Positions 1-10,441 are shown, counted from the stretch's first letter. The stretch: DNA of 20,875 nt from Reticulitermes lucifugus (GCA_026260175.1 JAKCWW010007960.1:6678-27552), one strand, 5' to 3'. Translations and numbers: made by a program. The notes: generated by a model not told the origin, from the letters alone.

Positions 1-696
1 CTTTTAATAAAGAAATCAATGACAAAACTTGTTTTGGTGCATTTGTTGGTGTGAGTTAATCAATTAATGCAATAATTGCTTGGATTCAAGATACAAAAGT
101 GGATCCAAAACATGAACCTAATCTTTACATTTCCCTTGTATGAAGTTTTCCCCCTTAAGAAATTCTTTTTCACTAGTCCATTGAAAAACTTCTTATACAG
201 GAAACACCACATTTTTAAACCTCATTATAATTAATCCACACTTGCTTGAAGCAAGTTTAACCTTTAATGACCGGACAGGAAAACATTGTCTCATTAAATA
301 TAACTTGCAGATTAAAGGGAAAATGTTGACTTGCTCGAATGCAGGCATAAGCATTTTTTAAAATGAAAACAGCTCTGGCCATCAGCTGGACAATAAAGGT
401 TAAATAGGGGTCACATGTATAACTTTTGTATTAATAATGTGTGGTGTAACATAAGTTGTATTCTTGTAATTCAATGACATCTTGTCATCTTGGTGGGGTC
501 CTTATACAAAACCATTAGATTGTGTAGTCCATCCTCACTAGGGAGTATACAAAGCAATAAAACTCCTTGCTCAGCAAATGGTATATCAGGGTTCATTTCC
601 TGCCTGAGATAATAAATTTTTTTCTCTGTATTGCCAGTGATTACTTTCATATTAAGTTACAACATGCAGTAATTTTGTAACTCTTTCATGAAACAG
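1..696 (+). other. Intron sequence upstream of the first visible nicastrin exon
   Basis: AT-rich sequence with stops in all frames and no recognisable coding similarity. I looked for the preceding nicastrin exon, which should encode the segment just before the first conserved cysteine of exon 697-841, and did not see it. No repeat family was recognised. By gene order this is intron. Confidence 0.6.
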
Positions 697-841
697 TGCT
701 ACCAGAAATACAATGCCCATAACAAGGATGAACAATTGGACCGATCACTGTGTGCTTTAGAGATGCATTCATTCATGATTGCTGCCGTGGATTCAGAGAC
801 TTGCATCCGACGTAGTTCAACAACAACAATACTCAACCGCA
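697..841 (+). CDS. NCSTN: Nicastrin, internal exon 1 of 5 visible (cysteine-rich ectodomain segment)
   Basis: Nicastrin is the large glycosylated type I membrane subunit of gamma-secretase, with presenilin, APH-1 and PEN-2, and gates substrate access. The exon opens with Cys-Tyr-Gln and carries three cysteines spaced 18 and 17 residues apart, exactly as human C195, C213 and C230, followed by the conserved Ile-Arg-Arg-Ser-Ser. The fourth cysteine of this disulfide set is at the start of the next exon. The acceptor is taken as the AG at 695-696, because the frame meets TAA at 670-672 and there is no AG between that stop and 695. The donor is GTGAGT at 842, leaving one base (phase 1) that joins the two bases starting exon 3694. 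Oddly, the codons just before the acceptor read Met-Lys-Gln, like the human Lys-Gln before C195, so the 5' boundary deserves checking. Family assignment is firm; the start is less so. Confidence 0.88.
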
Positions 842-2579
842 GTGAGTCAGTTAATACTGTTAACATTGCTGCTTTACTTAGGTACTCTTTTTTCTTTCTG
901 CATTGTATCTGCATTTAACAGCTACATTCAGTTTATTGGACAGTTACAATGTTGGAGGTTTCATATATAAATTGATTTCAAAAAGGAAATAAACTTTGCA
1001 CAGCAAGTTGTGCTATGTGGGATTCTTCACAAATTGTGTACTATGCATCCCGTGGTGTTTGACAGCTGGACTAGACAATTGCCCTAATTCCTAATTTCCA
1101 TACGCTACAATATGAAGATACAAATATGCTACTGATGTTAATACCATGTCTTCTTGTCAAATATTATTTGCCTGTACAAACATTTTGCAACAATAATAAA
1201 CAAAATACAAAAACCAATTGGAAGCAGAAGTGTAGCATTTAACTCATTCAGACATTATCTTCAAAATATTGTACTTGATGTACACTGTTACTGGAATTGC
1301 ATGTTTGTACAATTACAATAGCAGCAGTACTGATCAGTAAAAAGAGTGTGAGCTGTTCCATCAAGGGACATGCATATTCTTGATGAATGGATAATTTAAA
1401 ATATGTGTTTATAAATGTAACTGACATTGTACTTATTAACGATGATATAGTGTGCTTTCTCATTTGTTGGTTTTTGTACATAGTTGAGCTGGAAAGCTTG
1501 TCTGCAGTTTTCATTTTAAGAGGTTCGTGTTTCTGTTATGTCTGGCCTGCCATTTGTTCTCTTGAGGCTGTTTGCTCATCTCTCAAATGCTGTGGGACAA
1601 TGCAGGGACAAACTGGTCAATTTTCATGAAACTGTGGTAAAAATTTGTGTCATAGGATATTACCCAAAAGACTTTTTTTTTAACCCTTACCTTATATGCT
1701 TTGGCATGAGGGGTCATATTTTCAATGTGTTTAGGTGGGGCATGTTGTACAAGATTGCAAGACCATTACAGGCTCTGCTGTATGGTGCTCTCATGTTCAG
1801 TCATATAGTTACTTAAACAACTCTACCAGGGAGTAGTTTACAACATGAGGCAACTGCATTAAAATTACTGAAAAGTAAGCTTTCCTGTCACAACAGTTAC
1901 ACTGAACCCACACTGAATGGCAAAGATTGGGAAACAATGTCTACAAAAACTTCTGGTATGAACAACATAGCATTATAATGGAGAATCCTTAAAATGTGCT
2001 GTGCGCTTGGAATGTCATGTTTGTTGGAAGTGGTCCACATGTTGATGACTTGATGGTGCAAATTCCTTTCATTTTTTTAGGATATGTGAAAAATCACCAT
2101 AGCTTATGTGCATTGTGTAATGATGGTTCCATAGAAGTAAAAATATGCATTTGATTTAAAATAAATGTATGTGTAGGAATGATATGTTTGATTGTAAAAA
2201 TAGACCTTGCCAGTTGTATTGTGCGTGACTATTAAATCATTATGTTTTTGGTTGATGCTTCATTGTTTATGGTATAATCCTAGTTGGACATGGGCAGATG
2301 AATGTATATTTCATCATGAACTACCCCAATGATTGTCATTCTCATCATAGGAGTTTCTAGCATGAATGTACTGTCCATGCACATTAAGTCAGTTGATTTA
2401 ATAAGATAAATGTGCCATTGGTGAAAAGAAAATCTAGTTTTATTATCCTAAAGAAAATCTAGTTTTATTATTCTAGGAGTATATTTTGTTCCAGTAAATA
2501 CATGTACAGACACTTCAGGGTTTGGGTTAGTTGAAGTATGTTAAAACTTTCAGTAGTGCACACCAGTGGTGGTCATATC
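842..2579 (+). other. Intron sequence, nothing recognised apart from one small tandem repeat
   Basis: About 1.7 kb of AT-rich sequence. Open frames here are short, lack codon conservation I can recognise, and occur on both strands. No transposase or reverse-transcriptase motif was seen. The 25-bp tandem duplication at 2425-2474 is listed separately. Confidence 0.55.
2425..2474. repeat. 25-bp tandem duplication (two copies)
   Basis: Two head-to-tail copies, 2425-2449 and 2450-2474, each starting AAAGAAAATCTAG and differing at one position near the end (C against T). It lies in an intron and has no evident function; replication slippage is the simplest origin. Confidence 0.85.
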
Positions 2580-3060
2580 TGCTAAATTTATAACCAACTC
2601 CATGGAGTCAAGTCCTTGAGAATCTGGTAGTTCCTAAGCCAGTCAAGAAAGTCCCTGTATTTTATGGAACCTGAAGTTTCATAACTGTGTCCACAAGAGC
2701 CTGCCACTTGTGTCTGTCCTGAGAAGATGAATCCAGTCCTTGCCATCCCATCTTCTTTAAGATCCTTTTTAATATCCTTCCATCTCCATCTAAGTCTTTG
2801 AAGTGGTCTCATTCCTTCAGGTTTTCTGACCATACCCTGTATGCATTGCTCTTCACCCCCACATGTGTGCCACATTCCCTGTTCATCTCATTGTCCTTGA
2901 TTTGATCACCATGATATATGGGGAGGAATAGAGATCACGAAGCACTTCATTACGAAATGTTCTTCAGTCTCCAGTTACTTTCTCCCTCTTAGGCCCAAAT
3001 ATATTCCTCAGCATCCTGTTCTGAAACACTGTCAGTATGTTTTCTTCCCCTAATGTGAGT
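2580..3060 (-). mobile_element. Non-LTR retrotransposon (RTE-like LINE), 5'-truncated 3' end, copy A
   Basis: Read on the minus strand, this is the C-terminal end of a reverse-transcriptase polyprotein plus its 3' tail, broken by stops and frameshifts. Recognisable blocks in order are an FGPKR block near 2990, a LRDLYSSP block near 2935, a KSR-MR block near 2900, then KPEG-RP near 2830 and W-W-D near 2790. The sequence after the coding part (CCATAAAATAC, then a CTTGACT box and a final GACTCCATGGA) matches the tails of the copies at 7490-7870 and 19573-20118. The element is truncated at its 5' end, as usual for LINE insertions, and cannot be functional. The RTE label is from memory of the C-terminal blocks; another jockey-superfamily clade is possible. 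Confidence 0.75.
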
Positions 3061-3693
3061 GAGAGATCAAGATTTAGACCTATATAGAACAGTAGGCAAA
3101 ATTACTGTTCCTTTTGTTTCAGTTTGTTTGTCTCTAGGCTGCTTAATAGATATCAGTCTGAAAGTGTTTGTTAACATGAAGTATATGCTTTACTTTGACA
3201 GAGAACTTAGTGTGTATTTTACAACTAATGATTTGTTGTGTACATTTAATGACTAGTAGTGTAAGTAAAACAGTATTCAGTTTATTGAACACTCTCACTA
3301 GGTAAGTCAATTACAAATAGGCGTGGTCATACTTTTATTAAGTATTGACAACTTAAATTTTTTCAGATTCATGTGCATGATGTGTAATTTTTCATGGAAG
3401 ATATTTTATCATGGTGATATGACTTTTTATATTTTAATACTGCACTAAACATTAAGTTCATTGTAAATAAGCATACTTGGATGTGCTGATAGTAATTAGT
3501 TTTGTAGGCTGTTATTTGTTCTGTACAATATGAGGTGGATGCAATACTAGTCCTGAGAAAAGCCACTTCTGTTTTACAAGCGCAGACATCAGAAATGGTT
3601 ATCAACAACTTGTGAATACAACCTTCCCACATTTTATTAGTGTTAATGGAGCATGTCTAACCTGGAGGTTATTTATTCTATTCTTTTTTCCAG
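3061..3693 (+). other. Intron sequence up to the exon 3694 acceptor
   Basis: AT-rich and without recognised repeats. It ends in a strong polypyrimidine tract (TTCTTTTTTCCAG, 3681-3693) that defines the next exon's acceptor. Confidence 0.6.
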
Positions 3694-3933
3694 TTCGCTA
3701 CTGTGATCCCCTGGGAGGTACTAATATTTGGTCCACATTATATCCTCGGTTCAAAGCAGAGGAGACAAATAGAACGGTGGTGGTTGTTGCAGCACGTATG
3801 GATGGAACATCCATGTTTGATGGGTTGGTTCCTGGAGCCATGAGTCCTGTTTCAGGAATTGTAACTCTCCTTATGACAGCAAAAATCTTGGCTTCTATTG
3901 CACAGAATGTGTCAGATATAGACAGTCACCATG
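3694..3933 (+). CDS. NCSTN: Nicastrin, internal exon 2 of 5 visible (start of the large-lobe peptidase-like fold)
   Basis: The exon begins two bases into a codon and continues as Arg-Tyr-Cys-Asp-Pro-Leu, followed by N-x-W-S, matching the nicastrin Cys-Asp-Pro-Leu (human C248) and Asn-Val-Trp-Ser region. The VVVVAARMDGTSMF stretch is the first core strand of the aminopeptidase-like domain, in which nicastrin has lost the metal-binding residues, and the PGAMSPVSG that follows corresponds to the human PGAESAVAS loop. N-glycosylation sequons are NRT and NVS. The acceptor is after CAG at 3693 with a good pyrimidine tract; the donor GTGAGT is at 3934, leaving one base that pairs with the AC starting exon 8649 to make Asp. 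At 240 bp with no stop, this is a clean exon. Confidence 0.95.
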
Positions 3934-6534
3934 GTGAGTGATAAAATTGTATAGCTTTCTTAAGGCACTTTGTGATATGTTTAAGGGTACCATTTATTAA
4001 CCCTTTGGTGCCAAAATTAAATTCCTGATGTAGTCTGTAGAATGTTGGGATTTAAATTGCAGGATTTTACTTTTCCATGCATACTGTTATAGAGGGGGGT
4101 GGTGTAATAGGAACATCATACGTCTTAGAGTTTTCATTCCGATTTAACAAAATAAAATTTATCAGTCTGTTTATGAATTAACCCCTTAGACTGAAGTACA
4201 GATTTTTTTTTCTCATACCATACACCACTTACTCCTTGAATGTCAGGGTTCTGTGCTCATTTTGCAATCTTAGGTTGGAACTGCACTCTATCAAGCAAGT
4301 GTGAAGCTAGGGCAATGTGGCTACTTTACTCTTGTCAGTAAAAGTGCTGTCCTTCAGACGGTGTAAGATACGGCTTGGAGAAATAATTTGTTACTTTTTC
4401 TCTCACATATAAGTGACTATAGATTTTTAGTTGGCGGTTCTAAGTGTGTGCTTCACTCTTTACAAGTAAAGGGAACGCTACAAGGAAGGACTAAAGTCAG
4501 TCTTATCAAATAATGATTACATCATCTCAAATTCATCTATAAACATCTTTCAGAAATGGCTAGTATTAACAGTTTGTGTGTATGTGACGTGACCCATACA
4601 CAATCAAGCAATGTGCGCAACAGAGGTTGTTGTACAAACAAGTTGACAGTATACAGTCTGGTTTGAGGTGTTCCACAACAGTCTATCATGATTCTCGTCT
4701 TTTTGAATAAGAGATATCATCACTTCCAGTTATTCACAAAAAATGGAAGAGAACGTACGTAGTAGTAGAGTCAGTCTTGCAGCAAAGACATTTCCAGTAC
4801 TCTTATGAGTTTGTCATAGCTAAAATGCGACCTTTTCTTCAACCACTCGTTCATTAACATTCTCTGCTTCTTTTTTTGCTTTCCATTTTTATTATTATCC
4901 TCAAAACACAGGCAATCATGATCAGTAAAGGTACTGCTTCAGACATACTTCCTTGACCACAGGCTAAACTGCAGCTGCTGTTTGCACAAACCTGTTGCAT
5001 AAATGTGTGGACAGCACAGGCTCTGTGGTTTCTACCATCCCAGACAGACAAACTTCTGGCTGCTGCCCTCTCCACCACACCCTACACCATCTCAGTTTTG
5101 ACTCACACATGTCTACAATTTGCACCAATTCCTTTTGGACAGTTCAAACTTTAGAAAAAGAAAACTCAGAAAATTTGTAGTTGGTGAAATAAAATATTGA
5201 CAGGCATGTGCTTGCTTTGCTGGTGCTTAGACCTGACCGTGCATGTGGATTCACCCTCTCACAACACTCTGTTGTGCAAATTGCTTGACTGTGTGTGGGC
5301 CTCTTTAGGAAAGTAATTGTCCTGATATACACATAGCCCTTGTTTTGTGCCCTAGTTGAGTTCCTGAAAAAGTGGGCATAAATGAAAATGGCATAAAACA
5401 AAAATGATATTCCTGTAAGAAATAATGAAATGGGTATGGTTAGGAGCAATCATACCAATGACAGCCTGGTCATGTGTTGTGTGTATATATGCACTTATTT
5501 TATTATTATTATGTCACTAATATTAATATAGAAATAAATAATTAATATTAATTTTTAGCCTGTGCAAATTGAAAGGGAATTGTAAACAACATACATACAC
5601 TTGTCATGGATGGTACATGCTGTATATCATAGCTGTATTGGATGGCTAGATTCATGCTCAGCCTTTACAACTCAGTCACTTTATTACCATTATCAAGATT
5701 CTTATTGTGGTTAGGTTAGGGTTTCAGTTTTGACTTTCAGTGTAGGTGGGTAGGTATGATAATGGTTAGGTTAGTTGTGTTATTTGTCATTATCTCAGTT
5801 TTTTTTGTTCCAGCCTAGTTACTAGTTGCGTAGTTACTAGGCTGTCATGGATGACAGATTTTCCATACCATCGCTGTCACAGATGTTCTCTCATGGAAAA
5901 TCAAATTCACTTTTGCACAGATCATACATATTGCTACTGTAAGAATTATTACTTCTATTATTCATTGTTGTGTCATTTTTTTTGTTCCTCAGTTGAGTGT
6001 GACATTGTCGCATTTGTAGGTGGAACGAAAGAATAAATGCAAATAAACCACATGGTCTGAACTAAATGGCGAGCACATGATGGCTGATGTATGTAGTTTA
6101 CAGTGACCATGCAGCCTCCCAGTTTTTTGTTCACTGTGAAACTCGTACTCTCCCAGCAGCATCCAAGTGTGCAGCCAACTGACGGGCATTAAAAACGGAA
6201 ATGAGGGAGCACAAATTAAGAAGTGGTGTGAATTGGCAAGGGGCATTAAAGCAAAAAAGCATAAAACTAGCAGGCGTGAAACAGAGGCTAGGTGTATACC
6301 TAATGGTTGGAACTAACTGTGTGTAAATGGTGATCAGTGGTGAATCCAGGATGTTTTAGTTGTAATGAGGGCTATATGTTGCACTTCATTCCCCCAGGAT
6401 TCTTTCCAGAGTGTCCCAGGATGATGCCGAAGTACCACCAGAAAATCTCTCATAGCCGTGAATCTTGATTGTTACTTTCCCCAGGTTCTTTGGTGGGTCT
6501 GATCCATAAATATTTTGATATGCCACTGAAAATT
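3934..6534 (+). other. Intron sequence, no recognised element except small inverted repeats
   Basis: About 2.6 kb without a recognisable gene. Small structures: TTAAGGGT and TTAACCCTTT facing each other at 3982-4006, another TTAACCCC at about 4178, an AT-rich TTATTATTA patch near 5498, and a palindrome at 5811-5844. Two GGTTAGGTTAG motifs near 5709 and 5764 are isolated and not a telomeric array. Confidence 0.5.
5811..5844. repeat. 34-bp near-perfect palindrome
   Basis: CAGCCTAGTTACTA and its inverted partner TAGTTACTAGGCTG flank the 6-base loop GTTGCG. Thirteen of 14 arm positions pair. The same stretch also contains TAGTTACTAG twice as a direct repeat. It could fold into a cruciform or be a remnant of transposon excision; no function is evident. 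Confidence 0.8.
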
Positions 6535-6547
6535 TGTGTGTGTGTGT

Positions 6548-6607
<60 letters not shown>
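6535..6607. repeat. Compound GT / GA microsatellite
   Basis: A short GT run (about 6535-6547) is followed by about 28 uninterrupted GA units (6551-6607). Long open frames crossing it on the minus strand, rich in Ser-Leu, are artefacts of the dinucleotide repeat. Length polymorphism is expected. Confidence 0.97.
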
Positions 6608-6610
<3 letters not shown>

Positions 6611-7489
6611 AGAATTGTGTAAGTATGCTTTTGTATCATGTTGATATTGGACCACACTGACAGTGATGATAAGCACATGTTTTAAAGTAACTAGGCACAA
6701 GAGCTGTGATCTGTGTGGTAGAAGTGTCATGAAATCTTATTCAGGTTTGAAGAGGGGAGGATCAGAAGAGGACATTCCGAGTAAAAAACATTCTCTCCCA
6801 CCCTGTTGGGCCGAACCGTAATTACAGGGGTTAGTGGGGGCAGGAAAAACCCTTAGCAGCGCTGTACAAGAATGGCCGTAACTGGCAGATGCAGATGCTG
6901 TGCTCTTAGGCAGCTGAACCTTGCACTGTGCGATGCAGTGTATGCATTGCAGGGTTAAGGATGTAAATTGCACTGTAGTTTATGTTGTGTTTATCCTAAA
7001 TTTAACTTTTAATAATCTTAACTAATATTAAGTAACAGGTATGTAATGTGACATATTTTTATGGTGTAATTAATTTGTACAGTAGTGAGCTGAATCCATC
7101 TTAAGTAACATATTTATAGTGAAGTTAGTTACTAAAGTTTTGCAGTTTAGTGTGTGTTATTTGATGATTAATGTATTTGACCCATATGATGAATACTGAG
7201 CATTAAAGCCTGCAGTGGATGTTATTGATATGTATGTATTGTTAGTGTGATGGTCATAAAATTCTTCCTCTTCTTCTGTGGCTGCACTCTCCAAGAAGGA
7301 TAAGCGCCTCCCTAGTTGCTCTCCTCCATCCATCCCTATCCTGCACTACTTGTCTCCAATTAATAATTCCCATCTTTCTTGTGTCATTCTTTACAGGACA
7401 TTAACACTGGTTCATTGTAAAACACAGGCATAATGCACCTTTGCAAAAACATGGACCCTTATAAAGAGAAACAAAGGCAAAATCTAAAC
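6608..7489 (+). other. Intron sequence, nothing recognised
   Basis: About 0.9 kb. The part 6740-6960 is locally richer in G and C than its surroundings, contains CpG, and has a minus-strand open frame of 78 codons (6737-6973) with no motif I recognise; it may be an unidentified repeat. 7260-7400 is pyrimidine-rich. Confidence 0.45.
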
Positions 7490-7870
7490 AATGGATATGA
7501 AATTTTTCAGAACTGTTGGAAGGAAAAGAAGAAGGGATAGAATTAGTAATGATATTCGGGTGATCAAATCAAGAAGAATGAGATGTGCTGGGGAGGGGAG
7601 AGGTGCATACAAGGTTTTGGTGTGGAAAGCTGAGAGAATAAGACCACTTGGAAAATGTAGGCATAGATGGGAGGATAATATTAAAATGGATCTTTAAAAA
7701 ATAGGACGGGGTCTGGATTGATCTGGCTGATGATAGGGACAAGTTGCGGGCTCTTGGGAGCACAGCAATAAGCCTTTGGGTTTTATAAAATGTAGGGATT
7801 TTCTGGACTAGCTGAAGAACTGTTAGCTTCTCAAGAAGGACTCTGCTTCAAGGGGGTAGTTAGTGAGTTG
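7490..7870 (+). mobile_element. Non-LTR retrotransposon (RTE-like LINE), 5'-truncated 3' end, copy B
   Basis: The plus-strand frame from 7491 encodes a C-terminal reverse-transcriptase tail: KSRRMRCAG near 7570, then RGAYKVLV near 7600, RPLGK near 7650, and WEDNIKMDL before a stop at 7695. The 3' tail (CCTTTGGGTT-TATAAAATG, a CTGGACTAGCTGA box, CTTCTCAAGAAGGACTCT) matches copies A and C and ends in TAGTTAGTGAG. Compared with copy C it lacks several residues between the CAG and RGAY blocks. The residues before the shared block (ending ISNDI) differ from copies A and C, so the upstream part may be a different LINE or a recombinant. Non-functional fragment. Confidence 0.8.
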
Positions 7871-8648
7871 GAATTTAAAATGAAATTTTTAGACATGTTA
7901 TATTCCAAAATTTTGTTAATACAGTTGGAAGGAACAATGATGGCAGTATGGAAGGAATATAACATGGATACTAAAAGGGGCATTAGAATTAAATTTCATA
8001 TTAAAGGGGACTATGTGATGACCCAGAACAAGATGGTTTAGCCAGGTACTAGACTGCATCATGAAGACAGAAAAGAAGGAGACGTTTAATCCATCAGCCT
8101 GTAAGAAAAACAATGTTGAAGGAGGGGGAAGAGTAGGTGGTGGTGATGGCTGCAGCGGCAACGTTACGGAGACTTTTAATGTTATAACAGTCAGTTATGT
8201 ACTGATTAGTGTAGGTTGAATTCATAAAAAGAATACTGATATATGCAGTGATGGATGTTGAAATTCTGGTAGTGTCAAGAATATTGATCAGTATGCAGTC
8301 GTGTTATGTTTTGTTTCACTCACATTTAAGTGGCAATGATAATGAACCTTGAGTTGTAATTTGCACCGCATGTAAGTAAATGATGAATATATTGTCCTTC
8401 CTTTTCACTCCTGACACACATTTTGAACAAAATAGTGCTCTGAATGCCTAATTTAGATGTCTTTTGATATATCTTTTTGCTCATGCCTTCACATTCCAGA
8501 TAGGTATGCAATATACATTCTGTGCAATTTCCATCACTATTTTTGACATGATATGCTCTTTAATCTGTTTATGCAAAAGGATTAACGGCTTAAATAACCT
8601 GGACTTGTATTCTGTCTGTTCAGTGCTACAGTGTGTATTATTTTTCAG
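7871..8648 (+). other. Intron sequence up to the exon 8649 acceptor
   Basis: Nothing recognised. The stretch at 7920-8160 is purine-rich. It ends in TATTATTTTTCAG (8636-8648), a good acceptor. Confidence 0.5.
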
Positions 8649-8917
8649 ACAATAATGTGCTGTTTCTGCTATTGAATGGAGAAGCATATGATTACATTGG
8701 TTCAAGTCGGGTTGTGTGGGATATGAAAAATGGGATGTTTCCCATGAAACCGAGCTCTTCAGCAACACAGGAACCTCCACCATTTTATCTTCACAACATT
8801 GCTTTATTTGTTGAACTTGGACAAATTTCTACTCATGGGGGAGAGCGAGCCAATGAAACCGCTCTCTATTTCCACCAACATTATCCCACATCCAACAATG
8901 TTCTTAATCAGAATCAG
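8649..8917 (+). CDS. NCSTN: Nicastrin, internal exon 3 of 5 visible (DYIGS motif exon)
   Basis: This exon holds the diagnostic nicastrin signature: a hydrophobic strand VLFLLL, then Asn-Gly-Glu-Ala-Tyr-Asp-Tyr-Ile-Gly-Ser-Ser-Arg. The human counterpart is GETFDYIGSSR, where E333 and Y337 lie in the pocket implicated in substrate recognition; both residues are kept here. It continues with a VVWDM-NG-FP block, a Ser/Pro-rich insertion (PSSSATQEPPPFYLHN), and FVELGQI, which matches human FVELGQV. One sequon (NET) follows. The loop between FP and FVELGQ is longer than in vertebrates. Acceptor is TTTTTCAG ending at 8648, donor is GTGAGT at 8918, and the exon ends on a codon boundary (phase 0). It is 269 bp and intact. 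Confidence 0.97.
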
Positions 8918-8959
8918 GTGAGTTGATTGATATTTTGTTTTTATGCAAAGGATATCTTT

Positions 8960-9309
8960 CACAAATCTCAGCTGAAACTCAGTGTGTCCCATGATTTTGC
9001 TTCAATCATGGTGATATCATTGTAACTTCTTCCCTTTAATCCATCACCTGTGATTGCAAAGGAATTCTGGGTCTCTTTCAAGCCTGTTTTGAAGGTCCTG
9101 GCATGTATTGACATGGTACTCCTTAGATAACATGAATTTGTGAGCAATCCAGTGCATGTTGAGATTTTATTTCAAGTGCTCTGGAATTGATCCAAATGAA
9201 ACTCCCAACATGTTAGCAGTGTCACAGACAGTGATTCTTCTTCCATAGCATTTTTTCCTAGTTTAAAGCAAAATTTATTGGAGACATACTTTTCTTTCAA
9301 GTCTGCCAT
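8960..9309 (-). mobile_element. Tc1/mariner-family transposase remnant (5' coding part)
   Basis: On the minus strand an ATG at 9309 opens MADLKE-Y-S-KFCFKLGK, the typical start of one insect mariner transposase lineage. After an internal deletion come, in shifted frames, ML-GVSFGS (the second helix-turn-helix block), NM-WIAHKF, then a VNTCQDLQNRLERDPEFLC block near 9050-9110 ahead of the first catalytic-Asp region. The first-Asp region itself is degraded (I-GDG in place of TGDET). Several frameshifts and stops, no terminal inverted repeats found, and the C-terminal part is missing. A dead fragment, older-looking than the mariner at 16116-16571. Confidence 0.7.
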
Positions 9310-10335
9310 TTTCTAGGTAAACAAGAATTGCAAATGGAACAAGTTAACAAGACATTACATGACAATCACTTGTGCTACAGCCTTATTCCAGGCAGGAAAT
9401 GACTGTGTCTACACTTGGTGATAGGAGTTTGTGCTAGCAGCAGTTATGTTATCTTGCAGCAAGTCCAGAAATTATTTGATGGCACCACATACAAGATTTT
9501 GTACTCAAGGTGTAATGTACCTTCCAAGAAGATTTAGAAAGTAATATGTGTTGACATTTCACTGGCACATGCTTATCTATATAACAAAAGATGTTTAGAC
9601 AGAAAAACCAGAGGGGATAGAAATGAAAAGCAGAGAAACTTTCAAAATATGCTGTAATGGCAATTGGCCATATACACCTTACTGTTGTTACCATTAACTG
9701 TCATGCTGGTGATAGTCTCCTACTCTGCAGCAACATGGCTACCTGTGCATATGGGGATTTGAATCCTTATTGGACACATTGGTAGTATGGTTAGACATAA
9801 GAGCTGTCCCTCTTATCTTAGGACATATCATGTATAACCTATTGTCTGCCACCACTGTATTATTTGCCAGTTACTTACCAGACTCAACATATAGTTGCAT
9901 GTACCATAACACTATACTGTAGTACAAGGAAAGTTATACAAACTGAAGCCTGTGTCAAATATGTTGCATGTAATGTGTGTGCTTATAAACATATTTATGC
10001 TGTAAATTTCTTTTACATGGCTTACACAGATGAAAATTACAGTTTGAGAACAGTAAGGCCTATTAATTTTTTGAAGATTAAATTTGTGAAGCATTATAAT
10101 GTAACTCATGACATTGCAGTGGATTAAGATAATAAATTTCTGCAGTAGTGTCATCTGTATCCAATTCAGTCCCTCTAAACTGGACAAGGTGTATAATGGT
10201 GAGGCTGCTGCTGCTGATTTAATATCTGTGCACAGCAGGACATAGCGCATTACTTGGCCCTTCCTGTTAGTGAAGCAGTGGTTTGGATAGTGGTTATTCT
10301 GTTCTGAACCTGGGCCATTCTGAAACAAATGGTAA
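9310..10335 (+). other. Intron sequence, nothing firmly recognised
   Basis: About 1 kb. A GGATTTGAATCC near 9750 resembles a tRNA B-box (TTCGAATCC type), but I could not find a convincing A-box at the right distance. A minus-strand open frame of 138 codons (9912-10328) has no recognisable motif and is probably chance or part of an unidentified repeat. Confidence 0.45.
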
Positions 10336-10404
10336 CACTAGAGTAGAATACATATGTTTATTACCAACAAACTGCACCAGTTAAAATATACAGGATTGTT
10401 ATTC

Positions 10405-10441
10405 CAGCAAGTTTCGGCTGTTGAGATAGCCGTCTTCACGG
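10405..10441 (-). other. Hairpin motif, left arm copy (hammerhead-like)
   Basis: Read on the minus strand: TGAAGA, one base, GGCT, an 8-base loop, AGCC, GAAAC. Inverted counterpart of 10781-10819 with a few substitutions, and the base before TGAAGA is G. Any ribozyme reading is inference only. Confidence 0.5.

Noticed and set aside
5709-5775. GGTTAGGTTAG motifs as an interstitial insect telomere array
   Set aside because: Only two units at each of two places; no array of TTAGG repeats.
6386-6730. Ser-Leu-rich minus-strand frame of 114 codons
   Set aside because: It is the translation of the GA microsatellite with unrelated flanks.
9740-9800. tRNA or SINE head at GGATTTGAATCC
   Set aside because: No convincing A-box upstream at the right spacing and no cloverleaf can be drawn.
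9912-10328. 138-codon minus-strand open frame as a gene
   Set aside because: No motif, no splice context and a composition like the intron; it may include an unidentified repeat but there is no support for a protein.
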